Origin: Amnibacterium sp. CER49
GTDB lineage: Bacteria > Actinomycetota > Actinomycetes > Actinomycetales > Microbacteriaceae
DNA length: 64,000 nt
NCBI RefSeq assembly: GCF_029846255.1
Contig: NZ_JARVWQ010000001.1
Coordinates: 992,001 to 1,056,000 of the forward strand
Reading direction: 5' to 3'
Within the stretch, counting starts at the first letter, position 1. Every line of letters begins with the position of its first letter. The notes beneath the pieces were generated by a model, which was given only the letters and a program-made list of their open reading frames with translations, did no database searches and had not been told where the DNA came from. Both the position numbers and the translations under genes were made by a program. Below, in pieces: positions 7,845 to 18,236 of this stretch.

Positions 7845-10034
7845 TCAGCTCGTCGGGCCCGACGGGCTCGCGGCCCCGTCCCTGCGCCACAGCCGCGCGG
7901 GCCACCAGAGCGCCCGGCCGATCTCGAGCGACGCGGCCGGGACGAGCAGCGTGCGCACGACGATCGTGTCGAGCAGCACGCCGAAGGCGACGATGAACGC
8001 GATCTGCACGAGGAAGAGGATGGGGATCACGCCGAGCGCGGCGAAGGTCGCTGCGAGCACGACGCCGGCGGACGTGATCACGCCGCCCGTCGCGGTGAGC
8101 CCGGTGACGATCCCGCGGCGCGTGCCCCGCCGCTTCGCCTCCTCCCGCACCCGGGTCATGAGGAAGATGTTGTAGTCGACGCCGAGCGCGACCAGGAAGA
8201 CGAAGCCGAACAGCGGGACTGAGGGATCGGCCCCGGGGAACCGGAAGCCGAACCGGAACGCGAGCGCCGCGACCCCGAGCGTGGCGCCGTAGCTGAGCAC
8301 GACGGTCGCGATGAGCAGCAGCGGCGCGACGAGCGACCGCAGCAGCAGGGCGAGGACCACGAAGATGACCGCCAGCACGATCGGGATGATCGTGCGCAGG
8401 TCGCGCTGGGCCGTGACGTTCGTGTCGAGGTCGAGCGCCGACGTGCCGCCGACCTTCGCCGTCGGCGCGATGGGACGGAGCCTCGACCGGACCGTCGTCA
8501 CCGCGTCCTGGGCGGTGCGCGAGTCGGCCTGGACGGTGAGCGTCGCCTCGATCAGCACCCGACCGCCCACGACCTTCGGCTGCGGCGCCGGAACCCCCGG
8601 CATGCCCGCGGGCGGCCCACCCCGGGTGCCCGTGTAGACGCTCGCCGAGGCGATGTGCGGCACCTGCTCGACCGCGTGGAGGACGCGCGTCGCCGATGCC
8701 TGCGGCGCGAGCACCACCACCGGGCTGCCGCTGCCTGCGTCGTAGTGCCGCCCGAGCTCCTTCTGCCCGGCCACCGACTGCGACGGGCTCAGCAGGGTGT
8801 CGGTCTGGGGCACGCCGTTCGCCTGCAGCTGCGTGAGGCCGAGGGCGAGCGCGCCGAGGACCACGGTCGTCGCGATCCAGAGGATCCGGGGCCGTCGTTC
8901 GACCCCGCGGCCGATGCCGCTCCAGAGGCGTCCCGCTCGCGGCTCGTCGGCGGTGGCGGCCGCGGGGTCGTAGTAGCGCGGGATGAGCGGCCAGAACGCC
9001 GCGCGGCGCAGCAGCGCGAGGATCGCCGGCAGCGCGGTGACGGCGGCGAGGAACGCGAACGCGATCGCCACGGCGGCCACCGGCCCGAGCCCCTTGTTCG
9101 AGTTGAGGTCGGAGAAGCCGAGGCAGAGCACCGCGAGGATCACCGTGGCGGCGGACGCCGCGATGGGCTCGATGGCCCGCTTCCACGCCGTCCACAGCGC
9201 GCGCCAGTGGCTGCGCTCCGTGCGCAGCGCCTCGCGGTAGCGGGCGACGAGCAGCAGCGAGTAGTCCGTCGCCGCGCCGATCGCGAGGATGGCGAGGATC
9301 CCGCGGCTCTGGCCGGTGATCGTCACCCAGCCCGCCTTGCCGATGCCGTAGACGACGAGGATGCTGCCGGTGAGCGCGAAGCCCGAGGTGAGCAGCACCA
9401 CCACCGGCAGCAGCAACGAGCGGTAGACGACCAGCAGGATCACGAACACCGCTGCGAGCGCCACGAGCAGCAGCACGCCGTCGATGCCGCTGAAGCCGGC
9501 GCCGAAGTCCGCGCCGATCGCGGCGGGGCCCGTGACCCAGCTGCGCAGCCCTGGGCTCTCGTGGCCGGCGACGGACCTGCGCAGCGCGTCGACGACCACG
9601 CTGCCGTCCGCCGATGCGCGGACGGTCGCGATGATCTCGAGCGCCTTCCCGTCCTTCGACGGCAGCGGCGGCGAGGCGGACGTGACGTCGTGGACCGCGC
9701 GCAAGCGAGACGCTTCGGCGGCGACCGCCTGCCGGTCGGCGGCGATCAGGCCGCTATCGCGGACGAACAGGACGACCACGGGGATCGTGTCGGAGCCGAA
9801 GAAGTCCTTCTCCCGGTTCTGCACCACGGTCGACTCGGCCGTCGCGGGCAGGTAGGAGGTCTGGTCGTTGTTCGTGACCTCGGAGATCGTGCCGAAGGTC
9901 GGGCCGCCTCGCGCGGACACCGCCATCCAGGCGGCGACGAGGACGAGGGCGGCGAGCACCCGCAGCACCCGCACCCGTCCCGATGTGCGGGAGCGCGCAC
10001 CCTCCGCGGGAGCGGGAACCGCCTGGCGGCTCAT
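7845..10034 (-). CDS. MMPL/RND-family membrane transporter
   Basis: 729 aa. A basic N-terminus precedes a first transmembrane helix (VLRVLAALVLVAAWMAVSA). A large extracytoplasmic loop (about 45-190) follows, then a five-helix bundle, a second large loop (about 390-530) and another helix bundle ending near residue 710. The duplicated layout and motifs such as GAATDYSLLLVARYREAL and ALGVDYNIFLMTRVREEA are diagnostic of MMPL proteins, which export lipids or hydrophobic compounds by proton motive force. It lies 55 bp downstream of the anti-sigma gene on the same strand, so it may belong to the SigK operon; the substrate is unknown. Confidence 0.92.
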   Translation of the reverse strand: MSRQAVPAPAEGARSRTSGRVRVLRVLAALVLVAAWMAVSARGGPTFGTISEVTNNDQTSYLPATAESTVVQNREKDFFGSDTIPVVVLFVRDSGLIAADRQAVAAEASRLRAVHDVTSASPPLPSKDGKALEIIATVRASADGSVVVDALRRSVAGHESPGLRSWVTGPAAIGADFGAGFSGIDGVLLLVALAAVFVILLVVYRSLLLPVVVLLTSGFALTGSILVVYGIGKAGWVTITGQSRGILAILAIGAATDYSLLLVARYREALRTERSHWRALWTAWKRAIEPIAASAATVILAVLCLGFSDLNSNKGLGPVAAVAIAFAFLAAVTALPAILALLRRAAFWPLIPRYYDPAAATADEPRAGRLWSGIGRGVERRPRILWIATTVVLGALALGLTQLQANGVPQTDTLLSPSQSVAGQKELGRHYDAGSGSPVVVLAPQASATRVLHAVEQVPHIASASVYTGTRGGPPAGMPGVPAPQPKVVGGRVLIEATLTVQADSRTAQDAVTTVRSRLRPIAPTAKVGGTSALDLDTNVTAQRDLRTIIPIVLAVIFVVLALLLRSLVAPLLLIATVVLSYGATLGVAALAFRFGFRFPGADPSVPLFGFVFLVALGVDYNIFLMTRVREEAKRRGTRRGIVTGLTATGGVITSAGVVLAATFAALGVIPILFLVQIAFIVAFGVLLDTIVVRTLLVPAASLEIGRALWWPARLWRRDGAASPSGPTS

Positions 10035-10089
10035 GCGGCGTGACCGCCCGTCCGTCCTGGAAGCGTCTGCGTCACGGCCGGCGGCGGCC

Positions 10090-10833
10090 TCAGGAGCCGA
10101 GCGGCCCCCGCACCACCGACCGGCCGGAGGGTGCGGGGTCGCCGTCGTGCGGCTCGACGGAGATGTCGATGTAGGAGTACTGCTTCAGGTCGACGTGCTC
10201 GGGCAGCGGGAACTCCCCCGCGCCGTCCTTCAGGAAGCCGACCTCGACCCGGCGCCCGGTCGCGGCGTCCATGAGCCAGACCTCGTGCCCGGCCGACGCG
10301 CTCGGCTTCAGGTTCGTGGTCACGACGACCACACGCCGCCCGTCGGGGTACTGCTCGATGTCGGCCCGCCCGGAGGCGCCGGGGAACCCGGGCAGGTGCG
10401 AGAGCACGGCTTCGGCGACGATGCGCGGCTGGTCGACGTGGGCGATCCCGATGCCGGCCGTGATGCCGGCGGCGAGCAGCACCACGGCGGCCGCGACGGC
10501 GAGCAGCACGAGGCGGCGACGGGACCGGCGACGCCGCGCGACGTGCGGAACGGCGCGCGGCGCGTCATCGGGGACCGGCCGCTCGAGCACCGCCACGGGC
10601 GCCACGTCGGCGGGAAGGTCGAGCTCGGCGGCGACGGCGTCCCAGACGCGCGGCGGCGGGCTGACGAGACGGTCGAGCTCGAGCACGGTGCGGCCGACGG
10701 CCGCGGCGCTCGCGAGCTCGCGGATCAGCTCGCGACACTCCGCGCAGTCCGCGATGTGGGCGCGCTCCTCGTCCGTCGCGGCGTCCTCGCCGAGGGCGAG
10801 CAGCGCGAGGACGTCAGGGTCGACGTGCGTCAT
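10090..10833 (-). CDS. rskA: anti-sigma factor, RskA type
   Basis: 247 aa. The N-terminal zinc-binding anti-sigma domain carries HIADCAECRELI (about residues 26-37). One transmembrane helix follows a basic run (RRRLVLLAVAAAVVLLAAGI, about 98-118). The extracytoplasmic C-terminal part has the RskA-like ending WLMDAATGRRVEVGFL and SVEPHDGDPAPS. Such proteins hold the cognate ECF sigma factor at the membrane until regulated proteolysis. The start lies inside the end of the sigma gene (20-bp overlap), indicating translational coupling in a sigma/anti-sigma operon. Confidence 0.9.
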   Translation of the reverse strand: MTHVDPDVLALLALGEDAATDEERAHIADCAECRELIRELASAAAVGRTVLELDRLVSPPPRVWDAVAAELDLPADVAPVAVLERPVPDDAPRAVPHVARRRRSRRRLVLLAVAAAVVLLAAGITAGIGIAHVDQPRIVAEAVLSHLPGFPGASGRADIEQYPDGRRVVVVTTNLKPSASAGHEVWLMDAATGRRVEVGFLKDGAGEFPLPEHVDLKQYSYIDISVEPHDGDPAPSGRSVVRGPLGS

Positions 10834-11410
10834 CGCTCACCCCCAAGCGATCGCGCATCCGCGTGAGGCTGCGGCGGATGTGGCTCTTCACGGTACCGAG
10901 CGGCAGCCCGAGCCGCTCGGCGATCTGCAGGTGCGTCAGGCCGTCGAAGAAGGCGAGCCGCACCACCTGCTGCGCCTCGGCCGGCAGGCGCTGCAGCTCG
11001 TCCGCGACGAGCAGCCGGTCGGCGAGGTCGGACTCCTGCCGCGTCTGCTCCTCGCCCTCGAGGCGCTCGGTCAGCTCGGCGAGCCGGACGCGGGCGGCGA
11101 TCGCGTCGGCGATCGCGTGCTTCGTGATGCCGACGAGCCAGGCCGGCACCCGCGAGCGGTCCGGGTCGAAGGTGCCGCGGGATCGCCAGGCGGCGACGAA
11201 GACCTGCTGCGTCACGTCCTCCGCCTCCCCCGGGTCGCCGAGCGAGCGCAGGGCGAGCGTGTGCACGAGGGCCGACCACCGGCTGTACACCTCGGCGAGC
11301 GCGCGGGGATCGCCGGAGGAGAACGCGCGGCTCAGCGCGTCGTCGTCGTCCTCGTCCATCCGCAGCCCGTCCGGCGCCGCCGCCCTGCGCGTCAGTACCG
11401 CGCTCATCAT
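10814..11410 (-). CDS. sigK: ECF RNA polymerase sigma factor, SigK type
   Basis: 198 aa from the first of two adjacent ATGs. Region 2 is visible as ALVHTLALRSLGDPGEAEDVTQQVFVAAW and region 4 as LPAEAQQVVRLAFF, then LTHLQIAERLGLPLGTVKSH, separated by an acidic linker (LEGEEQTRQESDLADRL). Pairing with an RskA-type anti-sigma fits the SigK group, whose mycobacterial members control secreted antigens. The DUF4397 secreted protein directly upstream is a plausible regulon member; I could not define its promoter. No other sigma region is present, as expected for ECF. Confidence 0.9.
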   Translation of the reverse strand: MMSAVLTRRAAAPDGLRMDEDDDDALSRAFSSGDPRALAEVYSRWSALVHTLALRSLGDPGEAEDVTQQVFVAAWRSRGTFDPDRSRVPAWLVGITKHAIADAIAARVRLAELTERLEGEEQTRQESDLADRLLVADELQRLPAEAQQVVRLAFFDGLTHLQIAERLGLPLGTVKSHIRRSLTRMRDRLGVSDDARRP

Positions 11411-11426
11411 GGCCCACCGATCGGTG

Positions 11427-11463
11427 CCGGGCAGCGGCTGGAACGGGTCCAGCCGCTGCCCGG
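11427..11463 (-). terminator. intrinsic terminator of the DUF4397 gene
   Basis: A perfect 16-bp stem (arms 11427-11442 and 11448-11463, first arm CCGGGCAGCGGCTGGA) with a 5-nt loop sits in the 92 bp between the DUF4397 stop and the sigma factor start. It insulates the sigma operon from upstream read-through. Confidence 0.75.
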
Positions 11464-11502
11464 CGGGTTCACCAGCGGATCGCGCCGCTGGGTCGCTGCG
11501 GA

Positions 11503-12198
11503 CTAGTCCTCGCCGCCGTGGGTGTAGACGGTCTGCACGGCGAGCATCAGGTTGCCCGCCTTCGCGCTGCCCCAGGCGTAGACGATGGTGTCCATGCCCT
11601 CGTCGAGCCGCACCTTCGCGGGACCGATGACCGGCTTCGTCGTGCCGGCGAGCGCCACCGCGGCGCTGTAGGTGCCCTCCTTGACGCGGAGGATCCGCTG
11701 ACCCGGGTTCGTGAGGCCCTTGATGATCGCCGATCCGTTCGCGAGCACGTCGACCGCCGGCGCGGCGGCGTCGTGGCGCACGATGAGGCGGCCGCTCTCG
11801 TCCGCCGTCGGCGCGAGCGGGTTGGTGTAGAGCGTCGCGGTCGGCGCACCGCTCGCGGTGAGGTGCGCGGCGACCGTGTAGTTCTGGTGCGCGGCGAAGC
11901 GCACCGTGAGGGGGCCGATGACGGGGTGGCGGTCGTTCGTCGCCGACGCGGCCGTGATGGTGATGGTGTAGCTGCCGGCCTTCACGTTGAGCGGGCCGGC
12001 GAAGGTGCCGGGCTGGAAGTCGTTCAGCAGGCGGTGGTGGTTGACGTACACGTCCACGGGCGTCTTCGGCACGGCGTGCAGGATCGACACGACGGCGGTC
12101 GTGGAGTCGCTGGTGGTGGCTGCCTGCGTGGGCACGATCGCGCCGACCGCAGCGACGGCGCCGACGGTCAGACCGGTCAGGAGCGAACGGATTCGCAC
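11503..12198 (-). CDS. secreted DUF4397-domain protein with two tandem repeats
   Basis: 231 aa from a GTG preceded by GAGGAG. A signal peptide (RIRSLLTGLTVGAVAAVGA, cleavage near TQAA) is followed by two Ig-like DUF4397 repeats: one from VVSILHAVPKTPVDVYVN to about 125, the other from LIVRHDAAAPAVDVLANG to the end. Both contain a turn of the form GTF/GTY followed by VIGP. It has no sortase signal or membrane anchor, so it is probably released or held to the wall noncovalently. The function of DUF4397 proteins is not established. Its position next to SigK/RskA suggests control by that sigma factor. Confidence 0.82.
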   Translation of the reverse strand: MRIRSLLTGLTVGAVAAVGAIVPTQAATTSDSTTAVVSILHAVPKTPVDVYVNHHRLLNDFQPGTFAGPLNVKAGSYTITITAASATNDRHPVIGPLTVRFAAHQNYTVAAHLTASGAPTATLYTNPLAPTADESGRLIVRHDAAAPAVDVLANGSAIIKGLTNPGQRILRVKEGTYSAAVALAGTTKPVIGPAKVRLDEGMDTIVYAWGSAKAGNLMLAVQTVYTHGGED

Positions 12199-12714
12199 GG
12201 GGATCTCCTCGGGTTGGGGGGTTGAGGCGGCCTGTCGTCGCCTGCTGACCTGTACTTCTGCCGCGGAGGCCCTCCTGGATGCGCGGAAGGCTGTGAGTTC
12301 GCCGGGCGATTCGCGCGTGGATGCCGCGAGCGACGGTCGCACCGGTCTGGTCAGGTCGGTTCCTCCCGCTGCGCGAGGATCCCGACACGCGGAAGATCCA
12401 GGTCGCCCCGCGGAGTCGGCGACGCATCCGGGCCGAGTCGTTCGGGGCGGGGCTCGATCGTCGCGGTCTCGGCGTCCCCGCCGTCATTCCTGACCTCGCG
12501 ACGTGATGGGACGAGGCGGCCGACGGCCTCGATCCCCGCGGTCATCGCCCGCTCTGCGGCGCCGCCACCTGAACGGGGATGCCTCCAACTGGGGCGCCCG
12601 TCGCTCCGCGGCGCGCGCCTCCGCTCCGAATAGTTTTCGCGCGACCTCGTCAGGGAGCCCTGACGCGAGGTCAGCGCATGGAAGCGCCGCACGACCGATG
12701 GATTGGACCGCAGG
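12199..12714. other. 516-bp intergenic region with an inverted repeat
   Basis: Holds the leader of the DUF4397 gene (minus) and the region upstream of the next plus-strand gene. At 12643-12673 lies an interrupted palindrome whose arms start GACCTCGTCAGGG and end CCCTGACGCGAGGTC. It is 42 bp upstream of the 12715 start and could be a 5'-UTR hairpin or an operator. CCGAATAG at about 12636 resembles a SigK -10 but lacks a matching -35. I see no gene. Confidence 0.4.
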
Positions 12715-13389
12715 ATGGCCTCGAGCAAGCACCGGCAGGGCACGGGCAGGCGCGTGAGGAGCGCCCGTCACGTCGGCCGCGCGCGCCGCTGGTCGCTCGG
12801 ATCGAAGATCCTCTCGGCCACCGTCGGCGTGCTGCTCGTCGGCACCGCCTCGTACGCGGCCACGAACTGGTTGGTCGGTCTCGCCGGCGGCTCGAACGCC
12901 CTGAGCAAGGCCGGCTCGGTCTCCAACGTGACGATCGTCGCGACGACGACGCCGTCGCCGTCGAACCTGCTGTACCCGGGCGGCACGGGTGACGTCGTGG
13001 CGAAGATCACGAACCCGAACTCCTTCCCCGTGACGGTCACCGGGGTGAACCTCCCGACGAGCACCACCTACGGGGCCGGCTACAGCGACGCCGCGCTCTC
13101 CGCGGCTGTCACCGGCTGCGACGCGACGACCACGGCGACGGGCAGCACGGTCGCGTGGAACTTCGCGACGGGCACGAGCGGCACCGCCCACACGCTGACG
13201 ACGCCGCTCGTCGTCGCGGCGAACGGCAACCTCACCGTGACGTTCACGAGCGACGCGATCATGGGCACGAACTCGCCCTCGGCCTGCCAGAACGCCTACT
13301 TCTCGATGCCGTCGCTCACCGGTATCGCGGCGAGCGGCGGGTCGGGCACCGCGACCGCGTCGCCGGCGACCGACGCCTGGACCAGCTGA
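12715..13389 (+). CDS. secreted/membrane-anchored beta-rich protein, hypothetical
   Basis: 224 aa from ATG; an in-frame TTG at 12703 is an alternative, and no strong RBS distinguishes them. A very basic N-terminus (SSKHRQGTGRRVRSARH) leads to one hydrophobic helix (ILSATVGVLLVGTASYAA, about 32-50), likely a signal or anchor. The rest is Thr/Ser/Ala-rich with strands such as NLLYPGGTGDVVAKITNPNS and TVTGVNLP, and two cysteines (VTGCDATT, SACQNAYF) that could form a disulphide. It resembles actinobacterial and Bacillus surface proteins of the TasA/camelysin style in layout only; I do not assign that family. It is followed 70 bp later by another small secreted protein. Confidence 0.7.
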   Translation: MASSKHRQGTGRRVRSARHVGRARRWSLGSKILSATVGVLLVGTASYAATNWLVGLAGGSNALSKAGSVSNVTIVATTTPSPSNLLYPGGTGDVVAKITNPNSFPVTVTGVNLPTSTTYGAGYSDAALSAAVTGCDATTTATGSTVAWNFATGTSGTAHTLTTPLVVAANGNLTVTFTSDAIMGTNSPSACQNAYFSMPSLTGIAASGGSGTATASPATDAWTS

Positions 13390-13459
13390 GCGGGTCTTTG
13401 GACGGCGGACGCGACGGGAATCGGGTCCGCCGCGGGATCGAACGAACGGAACGACCGGG

Positions 13460-13885
13460 ATGGCGCTCAGGATCCGGCTGTGGCTCGCCGCCGCGGTCGC
13501 CGCTGCCCTCCTGACGACGGCGTCCGCCTCCTTCGCGACCGCCTGGGCCGTCACCGCCGCCGGCGCGAAAGGACAATCCGCCGCCTCGGCATCGCCCGCA
13601 CCGGTACCGTCGCCCACCAGCTCCTGCACATCGAGCAGCAGCCAGACGATCGTCGTCACCTGGACCGCCGTGGCCCACGCGACGAGCTACGCGATCTTCG
13701 CGAACGGCTCCGGCACCGCGACGGCGACGGTGACGGCACCGAGCACCGCCTGGACGAGCGCCTCGCTCGCGAACGGCACCTACTCCTACAAGGTCCAGGC
13801 GTCGGTCGGGTCGAACTGGGTCGCGGCGCAGTCCGTCGCCACCGCGACACGGACCATCGCCTCGAGCAACCCCAAGTGCGTGTGA
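13460..13885 (+). CDS. small secreted protein with fibronectin-III-like domain
   Basis: 141 aa. A signal peptide (LRIRLWLAAAVAAALLTTAS) and a Ser/Pro/Ala linker precede an Fn3-like fold (about 55-130), seen in IVVTWTAVAHATSYAIFANG and TYSYKVQASVGSNWVA. Two cysteines (SSCTSSS, NPKCV) bracket the domain and may pair. It probably acts at the cell surface in adhesion or as a structural partner of the product of 12715-13389; partnership is inferred only from adjacency and similar composition. GAACGAACGGAACG lies just upstream. Confidence 0.7.
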   Translation: MALRIRLWLAAAVAAALLTTASASFATAWAVTAAGAKGQSAASASPAPVPSPTSSCTSSSSQTIVVTWTAVAHATSYAIFANGSGTATATVTAPSTAWTSASLANGTYSYKVQASVGSNWVAAQSVATATRTIASSNPKCV

Positions 13886-14042
13886 CCGCGCCTCGGCCGC
13901 CGAGCCGAGCGGTGCGTCGGCAGGGCCTCCCGCTCCTCGGGCCCGGCCGGGCGAGACGGTCTGGTGCCCACCTGGTGAGGAGCACCGGCACCGACGGCTG
14001 ATCCGAGCGGCGCGGGACGTCCCCCGCCGACGAACCGGCGCG

Positions 14043-14411
14043 TCACCCCTGGCGGCCGGCTGGGTCCTCGAAGTCGACGAACGCCGAGTGCACGTCGCCC
14101 GGATCGCCCGGCATCTCGTCGCGCTGCCCGGTCAGGACGTGGACGCGGCGCTCCAGCTCGGCGACGACCGCCTCGACCCCTGGCAGCTCGACGCCCTCGA
14201 GGCTCACGTCGTTGTTGTCGGTCACCGCGATCTCGCTCGCCGGACCCAGCAGCAGGCTCGCCTCCTGGACCCGCCCGTTCGCGGCGACCGGCAGGGTGAC
14301 CGTGTCGGTCGTGCCGGACTGCCCGAGATGCATCGCGTAGTCGAGCAGCGCCGCGGCGATCCGCCCGTCGGTCACGGCGATGTCCGAGCCCGCCATCGAG
14401 ATGCGCTTCAC
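14043..14411 (-). CDS. hypothetical protein
   Basis: 122 aa from a GTG with AAGGAG 8 nt upstream, which decides the start. No transmembrane segment. The sequence begins VKRISMAGSDIAVTDGRIAA and has a helical middle and an acidic end (DVHSAFVDFEDPAGRQG). ASLLLGPASEIAVT and a VEAVVAELERRV helix suggest a small cytosolic alpha-beta protein. I do not recognise the family. It lies between the surface-protein cluster and the divergent bifunctional nuclease gene. Confidence 0.6.
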   Translation of the reverse strand: MKRISMAGSDIAVTDGRIAAALLDYAMHLGQSGTTDTVTLPVAANGRVQEASLLLGPASEIAVTDNNDVSLEGVELPGVEAVVAELERRVHVLTGQRDEMPGDPGDVHSAFVDFEDPAGRQG

Positions 14412-14589
14412 CTGCGGCTCCTTCCGTCGGCCGAGCCTCCCGGAGCAGGCTGGGAGGTCCGGGTGACGCAGCCGCGCCGCTGCTTCACGTCGGGGATGCG
14501 GGCGCGGATCGACCGGCTCGGCGGAGCGCTCCGGGCCTACCCTGGACGGGACGGCGCCCGCCGCGCCGGCGACGAGGGAGGTGCCGCCC

Positions 14590-15096
14590 GTGGTCCCGGT
14601 CCGTGTGCTCGGCCTCGCCGTCGACGCCCGCATGCAGCCCGTCGTGCTGCTCACGCCGCTCGTGCACGACCGCGGTCCGCGCACGCTCGTGCCGATCTGG
14701 GTCGGCGCGCAGGAGGCCGCCTCCATCTCGATCGCGGTGAACGGCGAAGAGGCCCCGCGACCGTTGTCGCACGACCTCATGCAGCGCCTGCTCGAGGCGG
14801 TCGACGCGAGCGTGGACCGCGTCGCGGTCACCCGGATCGAGGAGGGCACGTTCTACGCGGAGCTCAGCCTCACGACGACGGCCGGACGCCTGACGCTCGA
14901 CTGCCGACCGTCCGACGCGATCGCGCTCGCCTCCCGCGTCGGGGCGCCGCTCTTCGTCGCCGAGGCGGTGCTCGACGACGCGGGGGTGCTCGAGGAGCCG
15001 GAGGGCACCGAGGAGGAGCCCGTCGAGGCCGAGGAGGAGGTCGCCGAGTTCCGGCGGTTCCTCGCCGACGTCGACCCGGAGGACTTCCAGGGCTGA
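14590..15096 (+). CDS. bifunctional nuclease family protein (DUF151)
   Basis: 168 aa. GAGGGAG at 14574-14580 is 9 nt from the GTG at 14590 but touches the GTG at 14581, so the later start is preferred. The DUF151 core includes VRVLGLAVDARMQPVVLL, LVPIWVGAQEAASISIAV, LSHDLMQRLLEAV and DCRPSDAIALASRVGAPLFV. An acidic C-terminal tail (EEPEGTEEEPVEAEEEVAEF) follows. Family members are reported to have DNase/RNase activity in plants, and bacterial roles are unclear. TACCCT at 14538 may be a -10. Confidence 0.88.
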   Translation: MVPVRVLGLAVDARMQPVVLLTPLVHDRGPRTLVPIWVGAQEAASISIAVNGEEAPRPLSHDLMQRLLEAVDASVDRVAVTRIEEGTFYAELSLTTTAGRLTLDCRPSDAIALASRVGAPLFVAEAVLDDAGVLEEPEGTEEEPVEAEEEVAEFRRFLADVDPEDFQG

Positions 15097-15157
15097 CCCG
15101 CGCCCGGCAGGATCGGCTTGGCCCCCCGGCCGCCGTCGGCCGGGGAAGGGAGCGCCC

Positions 15158-17536
<2,379 letters not shown>

Positions 17537-17599
17537 CCCCGGGCGGCGGGACCGGCAGGGCGCCCCTTCTGGGGCTGCATCCCGGGCCGGACCCGTCCC

Positions 17600-17611
17600 T
17601 ACGCTGCGGCC
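17600..17611 (+). promoter_or_regulatory. -10 element of a probable leaderless promoter
   Basis: TACGCT at 17600-17605 followed by 6 nt and then ATG at 17612 places the transcription start on or next to the start codon. The 12-mer CTACGCTGCGGC recurs before the GTG at 24781. No RBS is visible. Confidence 0.45.
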
Positions 17612-18232
17612 ATGACCCAGGTGGCCGCGCCCGTCGCGGAGCGCACGCTCACGCCGATCCGGCACGCGGACCGGCGCCGCGTGGTCCTCGCGCTGCTCGG
17701 CGCGTTCGCGCCCGCCTACCTGACCGCGATCCTCATCGGCGGCATCGACAAGGCGCTGCCGCTGCTCGTCGCGACCGCCGGCGCGTTCCTCGCCACCGAG
17801 GCGGTGTCGTGGCGCTTCGCCGGCGTCCGGCTGCGTCTCGACGCGGACGGCCTGCTCGAGCACGGCCTGCTCCGCACCCCGCGCCGGGCCCGGATCGGCG
17901 ACGTCGCCTCCGCGCTCGTCGTGCCCATCTACGACCCGCACACCCTGCAGCCGCGGCGCCACCTGTTCCTCCTCGACGGCCGCGCGCGCACCCTGTTCCG
18001 GATGCGCGAGGGCGCCTGGAACGACTCGTGCCTCACCGACGTCCTCGCGCACTTCGACGTGCCCCTGGAGACCACCGACGAGCCGGTCACGCTCTCCGAG
18101 CTGCGCTCCCGGCACCGCCACCAGCTGCGCTGGCACGAGCGGCACCCGCTGCGGGCGACCGCGGTGTTCGTGCTCGCCGGCGCGGCGCTGTGCGTCGCCG
18201 TCGCGCTGGGGCCGACGCTCTCGCTCGGCTGA
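17612..18232 (+). CDS. membrane protein with PH-like cytosolic domain
   Basis: 206 aa. Two hydrophobic helices near the N-terminus (VVLALLGAFAPAYLTAILIG and ALPLLVATAGAFLATEAVSW) precede a strand-rich segment (about 72-150, VRLRLDADGLLEHGLLRTP, then HLFLLDGRARTLFRMREG) like bacterial PH domains. A last helix, TAVFVLAGAALCVAVAL, ends the protein. This is the YdbS/PH-membrane layout seen in many actinobacterial proteins of unknown role. It appears leaderless and faces the convergent glycerate kinase gene across 4 bp. Confidence 0.68.
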   Translation: MTQVAAPVAERTLTPIRHADRRRVVLALLGAFAPAYLTAILIGGIDKALPLLVATAGAFLATEAVSWRFAGVRLRLDADGLLEHGLLRTPRRARIGDVASALVVPIYDPHTLQPRRHLFLLDGRARTLFRMREGAWNDSCLTDVLAHFDVPLETTDEPVTLSELRSRHRHQLRWHERHPLRATAVFVLAGAALCVAVALGPTLSLG

Positions 18233-18236
18233 GCCC

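Noticed and set aside
10921-10940. CGATCTGCAGG as a third copy of the 35180/49715 hairpin foot
   Set aside because: It lies within the sigma factor gene, has no complementary arm and encodes conserved residues.
12636-12643. CCGAATAG as a SigK -10 before the 12715 gene
   Set aside because: No CCATCC-like -35 at 16-18 nt upstream, so the match to the mycobacterial consensus is not enough.
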